Source: Bacteroidales bacterium (GTDB lineage Bacteria; Bacteroidota; Bacteroidia; Bacteroidales; WCHB1-69). Taken from it: a stretch of 64,000 bases of DNA. The translations under genes and the position numbers were made by a program. Below, piece after piece: positions 15,183 through 25,118 of the stretch (position 1 is the stretch's first letter; each line of letters begins with the position of its first letter). A model generated the notes under the pieces. That model was given only the letters and a program-made list of their open reading frames with translations. It had not been told where the DNA came from and did no database searches. The stretch lies in assembly GCA_017615795.1 (NCBI GenBank), contig JAFZZK010000029.1:1-64000 (forward strand), written 5' to 3'.

Positions 15183-18100
15183 ATGTTGAATATGAGATAT
15201 ATGAAAAACGTTGTCTTACGGGTGTCCCTTTTCCTCTTCCTGCTGTCTGCAGGATGGCCTGTTTTGATGTGGGCGAACCCGGTGGATCCTGCGGATGCCA
15301 GAAGGGTGGCAGTGAACTTCTATGCCCGAAAGGCGGATATCCCCTTGCGCTCCGATGCAAACATGGAGGCACAGCTGGTCTACACAGCCACTTTTTCGTC
15401 GGGCAGATCCGGGAATGACGAGAACGCTTTTTATGTGTTTAACATAGCGGATGGCTTTGTGATGGTGGCAGCCGACGACCGCGTGCGGCCGGTTTTGGCC
15501 TATTCGTTAGACGATTCTTTCTATGCGGAAGGGATGCCTGCCAATATCCGATTCTTTATGGGTGAATATGTGCGGGAGATAGCGCAGATATTGTCTGACC
15601 CCCTGTTGGACAATTCTTTGGAGACCGAGTGGCGGGCGGCTCTTTCTTTAAATGCCGGTTTGAATCGCAACGTTACGGTGATTTCACCCCTGCTGACCAC
15701 GAGGTGGAACCAGAACAGCTATTACAACAATATGTGTCCTGCCGATACTGCCGGCCCCAATGACCACACTTATGTCGGGTGCGTGGCGACTGCCATGGGA
15801 CAAATTATGCGCTATTGGCAATATCCCACCACGGGCACGGGCAGCCACAGCTATGTGGCCAACAATTTGCCTGTCGGTTATGGCGACTATGGAACGTTGA
15901 GTGCCGATTTTGCCAACACGACCTATCAATACAATATGATGCCCAACCAGTTGACGGCGAACACCAGTGCGGCGCAGGTGAACGCTGTGGCTGAGTTGCT
16001 CTTCCATTGCGGTGTCAGTGTGGAGATGATGTACGGCCCGTTGGGCAGCGGCGCCTACTCCACCGATGTGCCGAGTGCACTGCAGACCTATTTCGGATAC
16101 CCCTATTGTATGCGGGTGACTCGATCTGGTTATACCGCCGATGCTTGGATCCTCCTTATTAAAACGGAATTGGATCGTTTGCGTCCTGTCTATTACAACG
16201 GACAAGGTGATGCAGGGGGACACGCCTTTGTGTGCGATGGCTACGACGCCGACAACTACTTCCATTTCAACTGGGGTTGGAGTGGCAATAACAACGGCTA
16301 TTTTCTCCTCTCCAACCTCAATCCATCGACTTATGAGTTTAACTCCCAGCAGGCCGCCATTATCGGGGTGCGTGTGCCGCAGTCGGTGCAGGCCTGCCAA
16401 GGAATGGATTCCATCGCCGACATTGACGGCAATGTGTACCATACGGTTCAGGTGGGTCAGCAGTGCTGGCTGCGTGAAAATATGCGGAGCACTCGCTATG
16501 CAGATGGCACACCGGTGGCGGCCTCCGTCTCGGATACGAGCTCTACGCTTCCTTTTCGCTATGCGCCCGGCAACGACACCGTCTTGGTGCGTGAGTACGG
16601 CTATTTGTACAATTGGCGTGCCGCGATGGGCAACAGTTCGAGCAGCACGTCGTTGCCCAGCGGTGTGCAGGGCATCTGTCCGGCAGGATGGCACTTGCCG
16701 AGCTACAGCGAGTTGCGCGACCTTCGGAACTTTATGGAATCGCAGGCGGCCTATCACTGTAACACCAGTGACACCTCCACGGCGGCGGCCATGGCCTCCC
16801 AGTGGGGATGGCACACATCCTCCGTTTCTTGCGCCCCGGGCAACAACCCGACCGCCAATAATGAAACAGGACTCACCCTTTGCCCCGCCGGACGCTTCTC
16901 AGCCGGGAACTATAGCGGGTTGGACTACTATTGCTATCTGTGGTCCACGACCGAATATACGGCTGGCAAACCCAGAATCGTAAGACTTGCCTATAATGAT
17001 GCAGAATTCAGCACCGCCTGGTATGCCAACAACAAACGCTTGGGATACTCTGTCCGCTGTGTTCGAGACATGTCTCTCTCCATCAATACATTGTCAGTGT
17101 CCAATGTTGGTGATACCACGGCGATGTGCGGCGGTATTGCAATGGTGTACGGCAGTGACTCTATCGTTGACAAGGGGGTGTGCTGGAGCAGTCAGAGCAG
17201 TTTCCCCACGTTGTCTGACTATTTTGTCTCCGACACTTCTGGAGCGGGCACATTCTCTGTGACGATAATGGGACTCCACCCTGGCACAACCTACTATGTC
17301 AGGGCATACGCCATTGACAACCACGGACTTACCGCCTATGGAACTGTGATGTTGTTTACCACTACGGGCCAGGCTCCCTTCCAGTGCGGGGCCTCTACTG
17401 TCAGCGACTATGACGGGAATGTGTATCAAACTATTGCGATGGGCAGCCAGTGCTGGACACGGCAGAATATCCGTACGACCCATTATGCGGACGGGAGCTC
17501 TATACCATTGAGCGCAACCGACAATAATGTCTCCCCATGTCGCTATCTTCCTGATAACGACACAAACCTTGTAGAGGATTATGGCTATTTGTACAACTGG
17601 CATGCGGTGATGCATGGTGATTCCAGCAGCGTATCCAATCCGAGTGGTGTAAAAGGGCTTTGTCCGGATGGGTGGCACATACCCTCTTTCGTTGAATGGG
17701 AACAGCTGTACATGACTTTGGTCAATACCGCCTCGTATCATTGCGATGGCGGTGACACTTCCCAGGCCCGTGCGGTGGCCAGCACGACGGGGTGGAATAG
17801 TTCTTCAGTCCCTTGCTCTCCTGGCTATGCGCCTTCCGAGAATAATAGCTCTGGTTTTAGCATCTATCCCGCAGGCTTCTACGCCAGTAATGCAGCCTAT
17901 AACAGGGGATATGAGTCCAGCTTTTGGTCTGCTACGGAATTTCAGGCAGAAAAACCATATATTGCTGTTGTCCAATACAATGCGGTTGAATTCTCTCCGT
18001 ACTATTGTAGCAATTTTGTGAGTCCAGGCCGCTCTGTGCGCTGTGTGCGTGACACCGCGGTGCGCTCCTTGCCGGAGGTGAGTACCAATCCTGTTTCAGT

Positions 18101-18908
18101 TGTGACCATGTATTCGGCCCTTTGCGGCGGTAATGTAATCTCCGATGGCGGCGACCCGGTGACGGAACGCGGAATTTGCTGGGGTACCGCTCCAATGCCG
18201 TCCGTGGCGGGCTCTCATATTGCGGTTGGCGCCGACACAGGTGCCTTCACCATTACCCTTGCCGGTCTTCAGCCTGCCACTGCCTACTATGTGCGTGCCT
18301 ATGCAGTCAACAGTATCGGTACGGCTTATGGCAATGATATCGCTTTTACCACACCGCTTTGTACGGCTATCGACACCACATTGGTGGTGGATGCTTGCGA
18401 CTCATTTGTCTGGCAGGGTGAAACCTACACAAACACTGGTGATTACAGGGTGGTGCTATCCGCCGCCGATGGCTGCGACAGCATTGTCACCTTGCAGTTG
18501 ACCATTCATCATCCTTCCGACACCACCATCTATATGTCCACATCGGCTCCTTACCAGTGGAACGGTACATGGTATGATACTTCAGGTGTTTACACTATAA
18601 CTCTTCAGGATATGTATGGGTGCGATTCTGTTGTGACGTTGAATTTGAGTGTGGGCATCCGGGATTTGGATGGTGAAGGCGGCATCATCACCGCTTATCC
18701 CAATCCAACCACGGGTCAAGTGCTGTTAAAGACCAACACTGCCGACGGACAGGTCGCTGTCTATGATATGTATGGCAAACAGGTGGCCTTTGTGTCCGTG
18801 GTGGCAGGTTGTGCTATAATCGACCTGAGTGGTTGTGCCAATGGTGTTTATGTGGCCCGTTTGACCAGCTCTGCCGGGTCGGCAGTCACTAAGTTGGTGA
18901 AGGAATAG
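15183..18908 (+). CDS. Secreted C10-family cysteine protease with two FISUMP modules and T9SS tail
   Basis: This 1241-residue surface or secreted protein has a signal peptide, a streptopain-type propeptide and a C10 peptidase domain with catalytic Cys200 (YVGCVATAMGQIM) and His347 (GGHAFVCDGY), followed by HFNWGWSG. Two FISUMP domains follow (about residues 408-629 and 737-956), each with DGNVY, CW..NMR or CWTRQNIR, YGYLYNW, GWHxPS and SVRCVRD. Fibronectin-III-like segments (YYVRAYA) follow each copy. Two CDS-type repeats with W-x-G/T-Y cores and a T9SS sorting domain (TAYPNPTTGQV to KLVKE) end the chain. A TTG at 15174 is also open. ATGs at 15183, 15192 and 15201 all precede the signal peptide. 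Confidence 0.83.
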   Translation: MLNMRYMKNVVLRVSLFLFLLSAGWPVLMWANPVDPADARRVAVNFYARKADIPLRSDANMEAQLVYTATFSSGRSGNDENAFYVFNIADGFVMVAADDRVRPVLAYSLDDSFYAEGMPANIRFFMGEYVREIAQILSDPLLDNSLETEWRAALSLNAGLNRNVTVISPLLTTRWNQNSYYNNMCPADTAGPNDHTYVGCVATAMGQIMRYWQYPTTGTGSHSYVANNLPVGYGDYGTLSADFANTTYQYNMMPNQLTANTSAAQVNAVAELLFHCGVSVEMMYGPLGSGAYSTDVPSALQTYFGYPYCMRVTRSGYTADAWILLIKTELDRLRPVYYNGQGDAGGHAFVCDGYDADNYFHFNWGWSGNNNGYFLLSNLNPSTYEFNSQQAAIIGVRVPQSVQACQGMDSIADIDGNVYHTVQVGQQCWLRENMRSTRYADGTPVAASVSDTSSTLPFRYAPGNDTVLVREYGYLYNWRAAMGNSSSSTSLPSGVQGICPAGWHLPSYSELRDLRNFMESQAAYHCNTSDTSTAAAMASQWGWHTSSVSCAPGNNPTANNETGLTLCPAGRFSAGNYSGLDYYCYLWSTTEYTAGKPRIVRLAYNDAEFSTAWYANNKRLGYSVRCVRDMSLSINTLSVSNVGDTTAMCGGIAMVYGSDSIVDKGVCWSSQSSFPTLSDYFVSDTSGAGTFSVTIMGLHPGTTYYVRAYAIDNHGLTAYGTVMLFTTTGQAPFQCGASTVSDYDGNVYQTIAMGSQCWTRQNIRTTHYADGSSIPLSATDNNVSPCRYLPDNDTNLVEDYGYLYNWHAVMHGDSSSVSNPSGVKGLCPDGWHIPSFVEWEQLYMTLVNTASYHCDGGDTSQARAVASTTGWNSSSVPCSPGYAPSENNSSGFSIYPAGFYASNAAYNRGYESSFWSATEFQAEKPYIAVVQYNAVEFSPYYCSNFVSPGRSVRCVRDTAVRSLPEVSTNPVSVVTMYSALCGGNVISDGGDPVTERGICWGTAPMPSVAGSHIAVGADTGAFTITLAGLQPATAYYVRAYAVNSIGTAYGNDIAFTTPLCTAIDTTLVVDACDSFVWQGETYTNTGDYRVVLSAADGCDSIVTLQLTIHHPSDTTIYMSTSAPYQWNGTWYDTSGVYTITLQDMYGCDSVVTLNLSVGIRDLDGEGGIITAYPNPTTGQVLLKTNTADGQVAVYDMYGKQVAFVSVVAGCAIIDLSGCANGVYVARLTSSAGSAVTKLVKE

Positions 18909-18925
18909 AAACGGTCTTTGCTCGA

Positions 18926-20473
18926 TTATTTCTGCAGGGGCAGGTAAATGATGAATGTGCTGCCCTTGCCCTCTTCACTCTGCACTTCTATCTTGCCTTT
19001 GTGAAGCGAAACGATTTTCTTCACATAGCCTAATCCGAGGCCATAGCCCTTGACATTGTGTACATTGCCCTTGGGAATGCGGTAGAAGTTCTCGAAAATG
19101 TTGGCGATGGCCTTCTTGGGAATGCCGATGCCCTTGTCGGTGACGGAAAGCATGAATTGCTTGCCGTTGGACTGCGTGTTGATGAGGATCTCGGGCGCGC
19201 CCTGGGAATACTTGATGCCGTTTTCCACCAAGTTGATGATGACGTTCTCCAGATGCGACTTGTCGCCGAAAAGTTCGTGTGTGTCAGCATTGAGTGCCAA
19301 GTTGAGGGTGCCCATGGAAGAGGAAATCTGCAGGGCGATGCTGTCGGCGACCTTATGGATGAGTTCGTGCATGTCGATCAGTTCCATGTTCATCTTCACC
19401 TGTCCCTTCTTGAGCTGTGCGGTTTGAAGGATGGTGGTGACCATGTTCTTGAGACGGTTGTTCTCGTCACGGATGATGCTGATGTAGGCCTCGCGCATGT
19501 CGGCATTGCTGTGCAGCGTGGAGTCGGAGAGGGCTTCGCATGCGAGTGAGATGGTGGAAATGGGTGTCTTGAACTCATGGGTCATGTTGTTGACGAACTC
19601 GTTGGTCACCTCTGACAGTTTCTTTTGGCGGTAAAGCGAATAAAGGGCCACGATGGAGATGGTGAAGGAGACCACGAGTAGGCCGAGAATGAGGATGACG
19701 ATGGTGCTCATTCTCTGTAAGAAGATGCCGCGTTCGGCAGGGAAGTAGAGGATGATGTAGTGCGGGGAGCTGACTTTTTCGTTGTATTTCAGGCGGAAGA
19801 CATACTCGCTTTTCAGAATCTGTTCCGGCGTGACACTTTGGGGCTCGATGATGAAGTCGGTGGTGAAGGCGTTGTAGAGGGCAAAGTCGAACCTGGCATT
19901 GATATTCTCCTCTTGGAGGGCTGTTTCGATGATGTTGTGAAGGGTTCTCTTGCTTAGCTTTCGGATGGTGACACTGTCGAGTTGCACGAGGTTGGCGTCA
20001 GTGAAGCTGAGGTTGCGCGCGGGATTGTCCTTGGCGTTTTTCGGTGACCAGGGGTCGTTGTCAAGGGGGAAGAGGGCGCGGAATGCCTGGCTGAAATATT
20101 CCGTGTCGTTCTCCACCATGCGGCTGTTGTTCTCCTTGACGAAAACCACAGACTTGATGACGCCCACAGGTTGGCCGGTGACCGAGTCGAGCACAAACTT
20201 GCGCGTGTGAAACTCCGAGACCACGTCCGTCAGGTCCACCGAGCCAGAAGCGATGGAGTCTTCCATCGTGATCTTGTCAATGTCTAAGGTGTCGTTGAGG
20301 ATGGTGGCGTCAATGCGATCCACGATGTCCTCGCCCGCTGTCAGCACCTCGTTGACGAAAATGCTCCGCTGCACCTTCTCGGCCTCCGTGTAGAGCCTGA
20401 AAATGGAGATTGTCAGCAAGATGGAGGTGATGCCAACAAGAAAGAACAGGGTTACGATAATTCTTTTTTTCAT
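18926..20473 (-). CDS. Membrane sensor histidine kinase (RprX-like), orphan
   Basis: This 515-residue protein has a transmembrane helix at residues 5-25, a periplasmic region of about 230 residues, and a second helix near 260-280. A HisKA domain follows with NNMTHEFKTP, where His299 is the phosphorylation site. The HATPase domain has LVENGIKYS (N box), DKGIGIP (G1), FENFYRI and GYGLGLGYVKKI (G2). It resembles Bacteroides RprX-type kinases. Its ATG overlaps the TGA of the LuxC-like gene by three bases (ATGA). No response regulator lies next to it. The partner is unknown. Confidence 0.88.
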   Translation of the reverse strand: MKKRIIVTLFFLVGITSILLTISIFRLYTEAEKVQRSIFVNEVLTAGEDIVDRIDATILNDTLDIDKITMEDSIASGSVDLTDVVSEFHTRKFVLDSVTGQPVGVIKSVVFVKENNSRMVENDTEYFSQAFRALFPLDNDPWSPKNAKDNPARNLSFTDANLVQLDSVTIRKLSKRTLHNIIETALQEENINARFDFALYNAFTTDFIIEPQSVTPEQILKSEYVFRLKYNEKVSSPHYIILYFPAERGIFLQRMSTIVILILGLLVVSFTISIVALYSLYRQKKLSEVTNEFVNNMTHEFKTPISTISLACEALSDSTLHSNADMREAYISIIRDENNRLKNMVTTILQTAQLKKGQVKMNMELIDMHELIHKVADSIALQISSSMGTLNLALNADTHELFGDKSHLENVIINLVENGIKYSQGAPEILINTQSNGKQFMLSVTDKGIGIPKKAIANIFENFYRIPKGNVHNVKGYGLGLGYVKKIVSLHKGKIEVQSEEGKGSTFIIYLPLQK

Positions 20474-21447
20474 AACTGGCCTAAAAATTGCATGATGTCG
20501 ATGTTGTTGTCATAGTCGAATAGCGCGGGAGTGTTTGCCTGCCCAAATGGAATCCCGGTCAGGTGCGACGAGATGTACTCCTTCCCATGGAATCCAACAG
20601 CGGGTTCTTCGCCTTTCCGATAATGTTCGTAATATACTACGGCGGTGGGAGGATTGCATTCTGCACTTTCCACAACCAGAAAGGTTCCGGAATCCATGTA
20701 AAACTGCTTGTTCATCAGTCGGATGGATTTCTGGTAATCCAAGTGGTTGAGGAATTGGTTGTGCCCTGCAATGCTTTGGCTCTCCTCGTGAAGGATGTGT
20801 ATGAGGGGCGAGAAATCGTAGTCTTCGGTCACGTGCAGCTTCCGGACGGTGCGTGGCGCACGCCCGAAGTAGAGGTAAATGTCGCGTGCCAACGCCCGAA
20901 GTTCCTTTTCTGTCTCCTCTCCTGTCAGTACGGCTGCATGGCAGAGCGGTTTGCGTAACACATGGGGGAAACGCGCCAGATGTGTGGCAAGCGTCCCCTC
21001 GTCCTTATCGGGCAAGTCCGCGATGACGGCATCGAACCCGGAGAGCTTGTTGCAGAACACGACGCGCCTTGACAACGAGGGTGTCAACGCCATCAATGCC
21101 GTCACCAGCGTGGGTAGCAATATAATGTGTGAATCCGTTCGCACTAAGGCATTATGACCGCCCAGCAATACATAGAGGATGTCCCGGAATCCCGATAGGG
21201 GAGTGCGGAAATTGGGTAGAATCGCAACCGTTTGTGTTTCCGTTTTAGTGAAGGGTCTCACATGATCCGCTTCCTGTAGGAAATCTGTTATGCGTTCTAA
21301 TGAGAGCATGCAGAACTCCGGCGTGAACCAGTTGTGCATCTGATATTGCCGTTCCATCGCAGGCTCGAGCGTCTGCGCTGTCCAGTTTGGATCGAGGAGG
21401 GCGTCGGCCCATCTCCGAAGGGAATCGTGTAGAGCAGGTTCGGCCAT
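20470..21447 (-). CDS. LuxC-like acyl-CoA reductase
   Basis: The 325-residue protein resembles the Bacteroidota LuxC/acyl-CoA reductase family, which reduces fatty acyl thioesters to aldehydes using NAD(P)H. Visible family elements are NFRTPLSGFRDILYVLLGGHNALVRTDS (cofactor region), a DAVIADLPDKDEG segment, LRKPLCHAAVLTGEET and RDIYLYFGRAPRTVRKL. The longer open frame reaches into the malic enzyme gene, so the ATG at 21447, overlapping the malic enzyme stop by one base (TAATG), was taken. The downstream histidine kinase overlaps it as well, making a tight three-gene unit. The substrate is unknown. Confidence 0.75.
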   Translation of the reverse strand: MAEPALHDSLRRWADALLDPNWTAQTLEPAMERQYQMHNWFTPEFCMLSLERITDFLQEADHVRPFTKTETQTVAILPNFRTPLSGFRDILYVLLGGHNALVRTDSHIILLPTLVTALMALTPSLSRRVVFCNKLSGFDAVIADLPDKDEGTLATHLARFPHVLRKPLCHAAVLTGEETEKELRALARDIYLYFGRAPRTVRKLHVTEDYDFSPLIHILHEESQSIAGHNQFLNHLDYQKSIRLMNKQFYMDSGTFLVVESAECNPPTAVVYYEHYRKGEEPAVGFHGKEYISSHLTGIPFGQANTPALFDYDNNIDIMQFLGQL

Positions 21448-22892
21448 TACAGTTCTGCGCACACTTGCTGGATGATTTCGTTGACTTTCTCTTCGGGGAA
21501 CGGCTGGATATAGCCTTTGTCTTGAAAGAGTTCCACCAGCTCGTGAGTCTCCTGGATGTCCTTGCAGGCAATGTCGTACACCTCCTGCCAGGTGCGTGTC
21601 TTGCGGGCCACGCCGTCCTCGATGGCTTGCATGGCGACATCGGCGGCCACGTTGGGGAAGAGGTCGCTGTCCATCATGGTGGGCATGATGCGGTTTTGCG
21701 AGATGCCCTGCTTTTCGGCGAAGTCGGCGATGCTGTGGGCTGCGCGGATTGCCATGGCGTCGGTAATCTTGCTGGCCGATACTAACAGCGTGCCCTTGAG
21801 GATGGCGGGGAAACACACTGAGTTGTTGACCTGGTTGGGGAAATCTCCGCGGCCGGTGGCCACAATGAAGGCACCGGCCTCCTTGGCTTTGTAGGGGTAG
21901 ATTTCCGGTACAGGGTTCGCGCAGGCGAAGACGATGGATTTGTCGGCCATAAGACGGATCCATTCGGGTTTGATGGTGTCGGGGCCCGGTTTGGAAAGGG
22001 CAATCAGCACGTCGGCATCCTTAAAAGCCTCCTCGGGGGTCTCTATGCAGCCGGGGTTGGTGGTCTGGCAGAGTTCCCATTTGCGGTAGAAGCGGTGGTC
22101 GTCGCGGATGTCAGTGCGGTTCTTGTGCAGGGTGCCTTTCGTGTCGAAGATGATGAGGTTCTCGGCTTTCACGCCGTCGGTGATCATCAGCCGGGCAATG
22201 GTGGTGTTGGCAGCACCGGCGCCGTATAATACGGCTTTGATGTTTTCCATCGGCTTGCCCACAATCTTCAAGGCGTTGATGAGTCCGGCCAAGGTGACAC
22301 ATGCCGTGCCTTGGGCGTCGTCGTGCCAGACGGGGATGACGCATTCCTCGCGCAAAGTGTCCAGAATGCGGTAGCAGTTGGGCTGGGAGATGTCTTCCAG
22401 ATTGATGGCCCCAAAGCTGTGCTGCACCATCTTGACGAACTCGATGACCTTGTCGGCCTGGTGCTCGCCCTTTTCGTCGCGGCTGTCGATGCAGAGAGGG
22501 ATGGAGTCCACGCCACCGAGGTATTTCATCAGCATGGCTTTGCCTTCCATCACGCCGAGTCCGCCCGGCGGGGTGCAGTCGCCGTCGCCTAGCACGCGCG
22601 TGCTGTCGCTGACCACAGCCACGAGGTTGGCGCGGTTGCTCAGGTGGAAGGAGGCGTCGTTGTCGTCGCGGATGGTGGTGGAAACAGCTGATACGCCCGG
22701 CGTGTACCAGACGTTGAACCAGTTGAATCCGTAGATCGGTGCCTTGGGCAGCGTCTGCATCTTGCCGCCATAAAATTGATGCGCGGCAATGGACATCCTT
22801 TTATAGAAAAGCGTCTTGGCCTTGGCCTTCTGCTCTTCGGTGAAATCTTTCGGAAAGAGGGATTCGATGTTGTCAAGTGTGGGGTTATTCAT
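21447..22892 (-). CDS. NAD(P)-dependent malic enzyme
   Basis: Oxidatively decarboxylates malate to pyruvate and CO2. The 481-residue protein is of the short bacterial type without the C-terminal phosphotransacetylase domain. YTPGVSAVS carries the catalytic Tyr region and DSTRVLGDGD the malate/metal site. A Lys-containing EGKAMLMKYLGG and the WHDDAQGTACVTLAGL metal-binding segment follow, then the nucleotide-binding LYGAGAANT, and FACANPVPEI and VATGRGDFPNQVNN. It likely links C4 acids to pyruvate, complementing fumarase three genes upstream. It is the first gene of the LuxC/histidine-kinase unit. Confidence 0.92.
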   Translation of the reverse strand: MNNPTLDNIESLFPKDFTEEQKAKAKTLFYKRMSIAAHQFYGGKMQTLPKAPIYGFNWFNVWYTPGVSAVSTTIRDDNDASFHLSNRANLVAVVSDSTRVLGDGDCTPPGGLGVMEGKAMLMKYLGGVDSIPLCIDSRDEKGEHQADKVIEFVKMVQHSFGAINLEDISQPNCYRILDTLREECVIPVWHDDAQGTACVTLAGLINALKIVGKPMENIKAVLYGAGAANTTIARLMITDGVKAENLIIFDTKGTLHKNRTDIRDDHRFYRKWELCQTTNPGCIETPEEAFKDADVLIALSKPGPDTIKPEWIRLMADKSIVFACANPVPEIYPYKAKEAGAFIVATGRGDFPNQVNNSVCFPAILKGTLLVSASKITDAMAIRAAHSIADFAEKQGISQNRIMPTMMDSDLFPNVAADVAMQAIEDGVARKTRTWQEVYDIACKDIQETHELVELFQDKGYIQPFPEEKVNEIIQQVCAEL

Positions 22893-22955
22893 CTTGTATA
22901 TGTGTGTTTTTAATAAAATGTATCAATGTTTTGTCATAAACGATGCCGGGAACGA

Positions 22956-23645
22956 TCATTTCCCAACGACATGTTTCACTCTTTTGATGGCCCGTCGCCA
23001 TATCATCAGGAAGAAGATGAAGAAGCCAAGGCCGAGGAATCCGGCTGTGGCAGGGTCGGCTTCCGCAATGACGTTTTGGGTCATCAGGATGCCGTCATAG
23101 ATGCCGTGCAGGATGACGGGCACGATGTAGGCCAACAGCAGGTATGTGCTCTTTTTCCATGGCTTGAACTTGGCCATGGAGAAGAAATAGCCCATGAAGA
23201 TGGCGAAGAAGAAGTGTGCAGGCACGGCGAACAGGGCACGGCCCACGGCCACGCTGACGCCACCTTGCAGCACATACATCACGTTTTCCAAACCGGCGAA
23301 CCCTAATCCCACAAATGCCGCGTATTCCACACCGTCGTAGTACTCGTCGAAATACTGGCTGTTCCAAATGAATAGATAGAGGAAAAACAGTTTGCACAGC
23401 TCTTCTGGCAAGGCGGCCATGCAAAAGGCTTGGTAAAGGGCGCTGTGCAGTTCATTGGAGAATGCCGGGCTGTAGAACAATCCAACGATAGTCAGTAACA
23501 GAATGTCTAACCCGGCAGCCAGAACGCCGCCCAGCAATGCCTTCATGAGCATGCTGAAAGGCTCTTTCTGATATTTGTCTTTTGCGTAGATATAAATCAG
23601 TAGCAAAAGAACCGGGGCAAGGGAAGCGATGAGTATGATGGACAT
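22956..23645 (-). CDS. PrsW-family membrane protein (putative intramembrane protease)
   Basis: The 229-residue protein has about eight hydrophobic segments. The PrsW signatures are present: LPEELCKLF (conserved Glu-Glu-x-x-Lys) near residue 80, GFAGLENVMY (family F-E-N-x-x-Y), AHFFFAIFMG and LHGIYDG with the conserved His residues. PrsW of Bacillus cleaves the anti-sigma factor RsiW; here no anti-sigma gene is adjacent and the substrate is unknown. It lies 63 bases upstream of the malic enzyme start on the same strand and is separated from fumarase by 65 bases. Confidence 0.85.
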   Translation of the reverse strand: MSIILIASLAPVLLLLIYIYAKDKYQKEPFSMLMKALLGGVLAAGLDILLLTIVGLFYSPAFSNELHSALYQAFCMAALPEELCKLFFLYLFIWNSQYFDEYYDGVEYAAFVGLGFAGLENVMYVLQGGVSVAVGRALFAVPAHFFFAIFMGYFFSMAKFKPWKKSTYLLLAYIVPVILHGIYDGILMTQNVIAEADPATAGFLGLGFFIFFLMIWRRAIKRVKHVVGK

Positions 23646-23710
23646 TGAAATGGGAATTTAGGGGTGGTAATTATGGGTTCAAGGCGTGTGAGGCTTATCT
23701 GTCGTTGACC

Positions 23711-25078
<1,368 letters not shown>

Positions 25079-25118
25079 TGTATTATATGTGATTACAAAA
25101 GTTGTTGGATAAATTTGC

